In this document: positions 4,353 through 5,432 of the stretch, one piece after another
Layout of the letters: every line of letters begins with the position of its first letter
How positions within the stretch are numbered: the stretch's first letter is position 1
Origin: an uncultured bacterium
GTDB lineage: Bacteria > Bacillota > Clostridia > Lachnospirales > Lachnospiraceae
Direction: 5' to 3'
Assembly (NCBI GenBank): GCA_947086625.1
Contig: CAMTZV010000142.1
Coordinates: 1 to 5,432, forward strand
Length of the DNA: 5,432 nt
Translations under genes and position numbers: made by a program
Notes under the pieces: model-generated
Database searches by the model: none
Told to the model about the DNA's origin: nothing
What the model saw: only the letters and a program-made list of their open reading frames with translations

Positions 4353-5432
4353 TCACAACAGTGCAAACCTTTCAAACAAAAAGCGCGCATAGTACGCCAG
4401 ATCCTTCGCGCGCACTTCGTTTTCTGCATAAATCCCGGCGCGGTAGACGAGCTCGCGCTCCCCGTTTGCCTTTTGCAGATAGTAGCTGACGCTGCCGCTC
4501 TCCTGCCCCGCCGCAACGGGCGCTTCCTGTGCCACGTCCAGCGTTTCCTCGCTCACAAGCTGCTCGTCGGAGCGCAAAAGCAGGCGCACCGGCTCGTGGT
4601 TTTCCTCCAAAAGCCGCACGAGCGGCAGCTCGTAGGGATCCCCGCTTTCCGCTGCGCCGCCGGGGAGCGCATACTCCCACTGCCCGAGCGGCTGTGTAAG
4701 CGCCCGATATTCATAATTTGCCACGCCGTAAGAAAAGAGCTTTTTGCAGTCCTTCCATTTATAGGTTTTGTTGTTCGGCCAGCCGCAGCCGAGCAGCGCC
4801 ACGACAAAGGTGCGCTCATCCCTTTGCAGTGCTCCCACATAGCAGTAGCCCGCGTCCCCGGTAAAGCCGGTCTTCCCGGACAGCGCACCGTCCATCATCT
4901 GGAGCAGCTGATTGTGGTTGTGGCAGCTGTAGCTCCCCTTTCCCTCCGCGTCCTTAAAGCTGTGGTCCTGGGTCCTGGTGATCTTGAGGAATGCCTCGGC
5001 CTTGGGCGACTGATCCACACAATAGCGCATGATCCTGGCCAGATCCTCGGCTGTCGTGGAATGGATATGCTCTTTGCCATCTGCGCCGGTCTCTTTCCCG
5101 TCCAGACCGTTGGGCGTGATGAACCAGGTATCTGTACAGCCGATCGACCGGGCCTTGGCGTTCATCTTCTGGGCAAAAGCCGGAACGCTCCCGGCCGCCG
5201 CCTCTGCCACCGCCACCGCCGCATCATTGTGGGACTCCAGCATCAGGGAATACAGGAGATCTTTCGTGTAAAACTCCTGTCCCGCCCGCATCCCCAGACG
5301 GACCTGGGGCTGGGAAGCCGCTAACTGGGAGGCCTCTACCGTCCTACCCTCCTCATCCAGCCCCAGCTCCAGCGCCAGGATACAGGTCATGATCTTCGTG
5401 GTGCTGGCCATGGGCCGCTGCACATCCCCCTC
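4353..5432 (-). CDS. D-alanyl-D-alanine carboxypeptidase (serine-type low-molecular-weight PBP), N-terminus cut by window
   Basis: The last 359 codons are visible; signal peptide and first part of the protein lie beyond the right edge. All three active-site motifs of the S11 peptidase family are intact. Counting from the first visible residue, ASTTK is at 9-13 (nucleophile Ser10, Lys13), SHN at 67-69 and KTG at 187-189. The enzyme removes the terminal D-Ala from peptidoglycan stem peptides outside the membrane. The region after KTG (about 225-359) is long and acidic and does not clearly show a PBP5-type C-terminal domain to my eye; it ends in an aromatic, possibly amphipathic stretch (YYARFLFERFALL) that could contact the membrane. 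An apparent GTG start at 5421-5423 is only an internal valine: the frame is open to the edge and the SxxK box normally sits tens of residues from the N-terminus. It has no evident functional link to the decarboxylase genes. It could equally be named dacA, dacB or dacF, so no symbol is given. Confidence 0.95.
   Translation of the reverse strand, partial: EGDVQRPMASTTKIMTCILALELGLDEEGRTVEASQLAASQPQVRLGMRAGQEFYTKDLLYSLMLESHNDAAVAVAEAAAGSVPAFAQKMNAKARSIGCTDTWFITPNGLDGKETGADGKEHIHSTTAEDLARIMRYCVDQSPKAEAFLKITRTQDHSFKDAEGKGSYSCHNHNQLLQMMDGALSGKTGFTGDAGYCYVGALQRDERTFVVALLGCGWPNNKTYKWKDCKKLFSYGVANYEYRALTQPLGQWEYALPGGAAESGDPYELPLVRLLEENHEPVRLLLRSDEQLVSEETLDVAQEAPVAAGQESGSVSYYLQKANGERELVYRAGIYAENEVRAKDLAYYARFLFERFALL

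Noticed and set aside
4473..5324. Long plus-strand open frame of 283 codons opposite the carboxypeptidase gene
   Set aside because: It is antisense to a gene with three intact active-site motifs, its translation resembles no family I recognise, and it has no convincing ribosome binding site; GC-rich codon bias on the opposite strand explains it.
1..5432. CRISPR array, insertion sequence, tRNA/rRNA gene or phage attachment site
   Set aside because: No spaced direct repeats, transposase-like frame, tRNA-like cloverleaf or rRNA-like sequence was seen; nearly all of the window is accounted for by six collinear genes.

Overview
The window reads as chromosomal DNA from a Gram-positive anaerobe of the class Clostridia, most likely Lachnospiraceae. 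The reasons are the strong AGGAGG-type ribosome binding sites, the Na+-pumping decarboxylase cluster with a large lipoprotein-type gamma subunit, and the style of the D-Ala-D-Ala carboxypeptidase. This placement is inferred from protein style and was not searched. Every supported gene lies on the minus strand, so transcription runs from high to low coordinates.

From right to left: (1) 5432-4353 is the 3' part of a serine-type D-alanyl-D-alanine carboxypeptidase, cut at its N-terminus by the window edge. (2) 4352-4208 is a regulatory gap with a near-consensus sigma-A promoter (TTGAAA, 17 nt, TATAAT), a possible Rex redox operator just upstream of it, and an imperfect dyad over the -10 and start region. 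(3) 4207-471 is a tight run of four genes: an MmdA-type carboxyltransferase, an OadG/MmdD-like gamma subunit fused to a lipoprotein domain, a biotin carrier protein, and the Na+-translocating beta subunit. The gaps between them are 14 to 21 nt. (4) 470-402 is a spacer with a 16-bp palindrome. (5) 401-1 is the N-terminal third or so of an OadA/PycB-type (5S) carboxyltransferase that runs off the left edge.

The genes should form a biotin-dependent, membrane-bound decarboxylase. A carboxyltransferase moves CO2 from an acyl-CoA or 2-oxoacid onto biotin on the carrier protein. The beta subunit then decarboxylates carboxybiotin and exports Na+, while the gamma subunit anchors the complex. The gene order (carboxyltransferase, gamma, carrier, beta) matches the mmdADECB type of methylmalonyl-CoA decarboxylase operon, but an oxaloacetate/pyruvate-type carboxyltransferase is added at the end. 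The cluster therefore holds homologues of all three transcarboxylase subunits (12S, 5S and 1.3S) together with a Na+ pump. No biotin carboxylase is visible, which argues against an ATP-dependent carboxylase.

The most interesting points are this two-carboxyltransferase layout, the divergent and shortened MmdA-type protein, the lipoprotein gamma subunit, and the possible NADH-responsive control.
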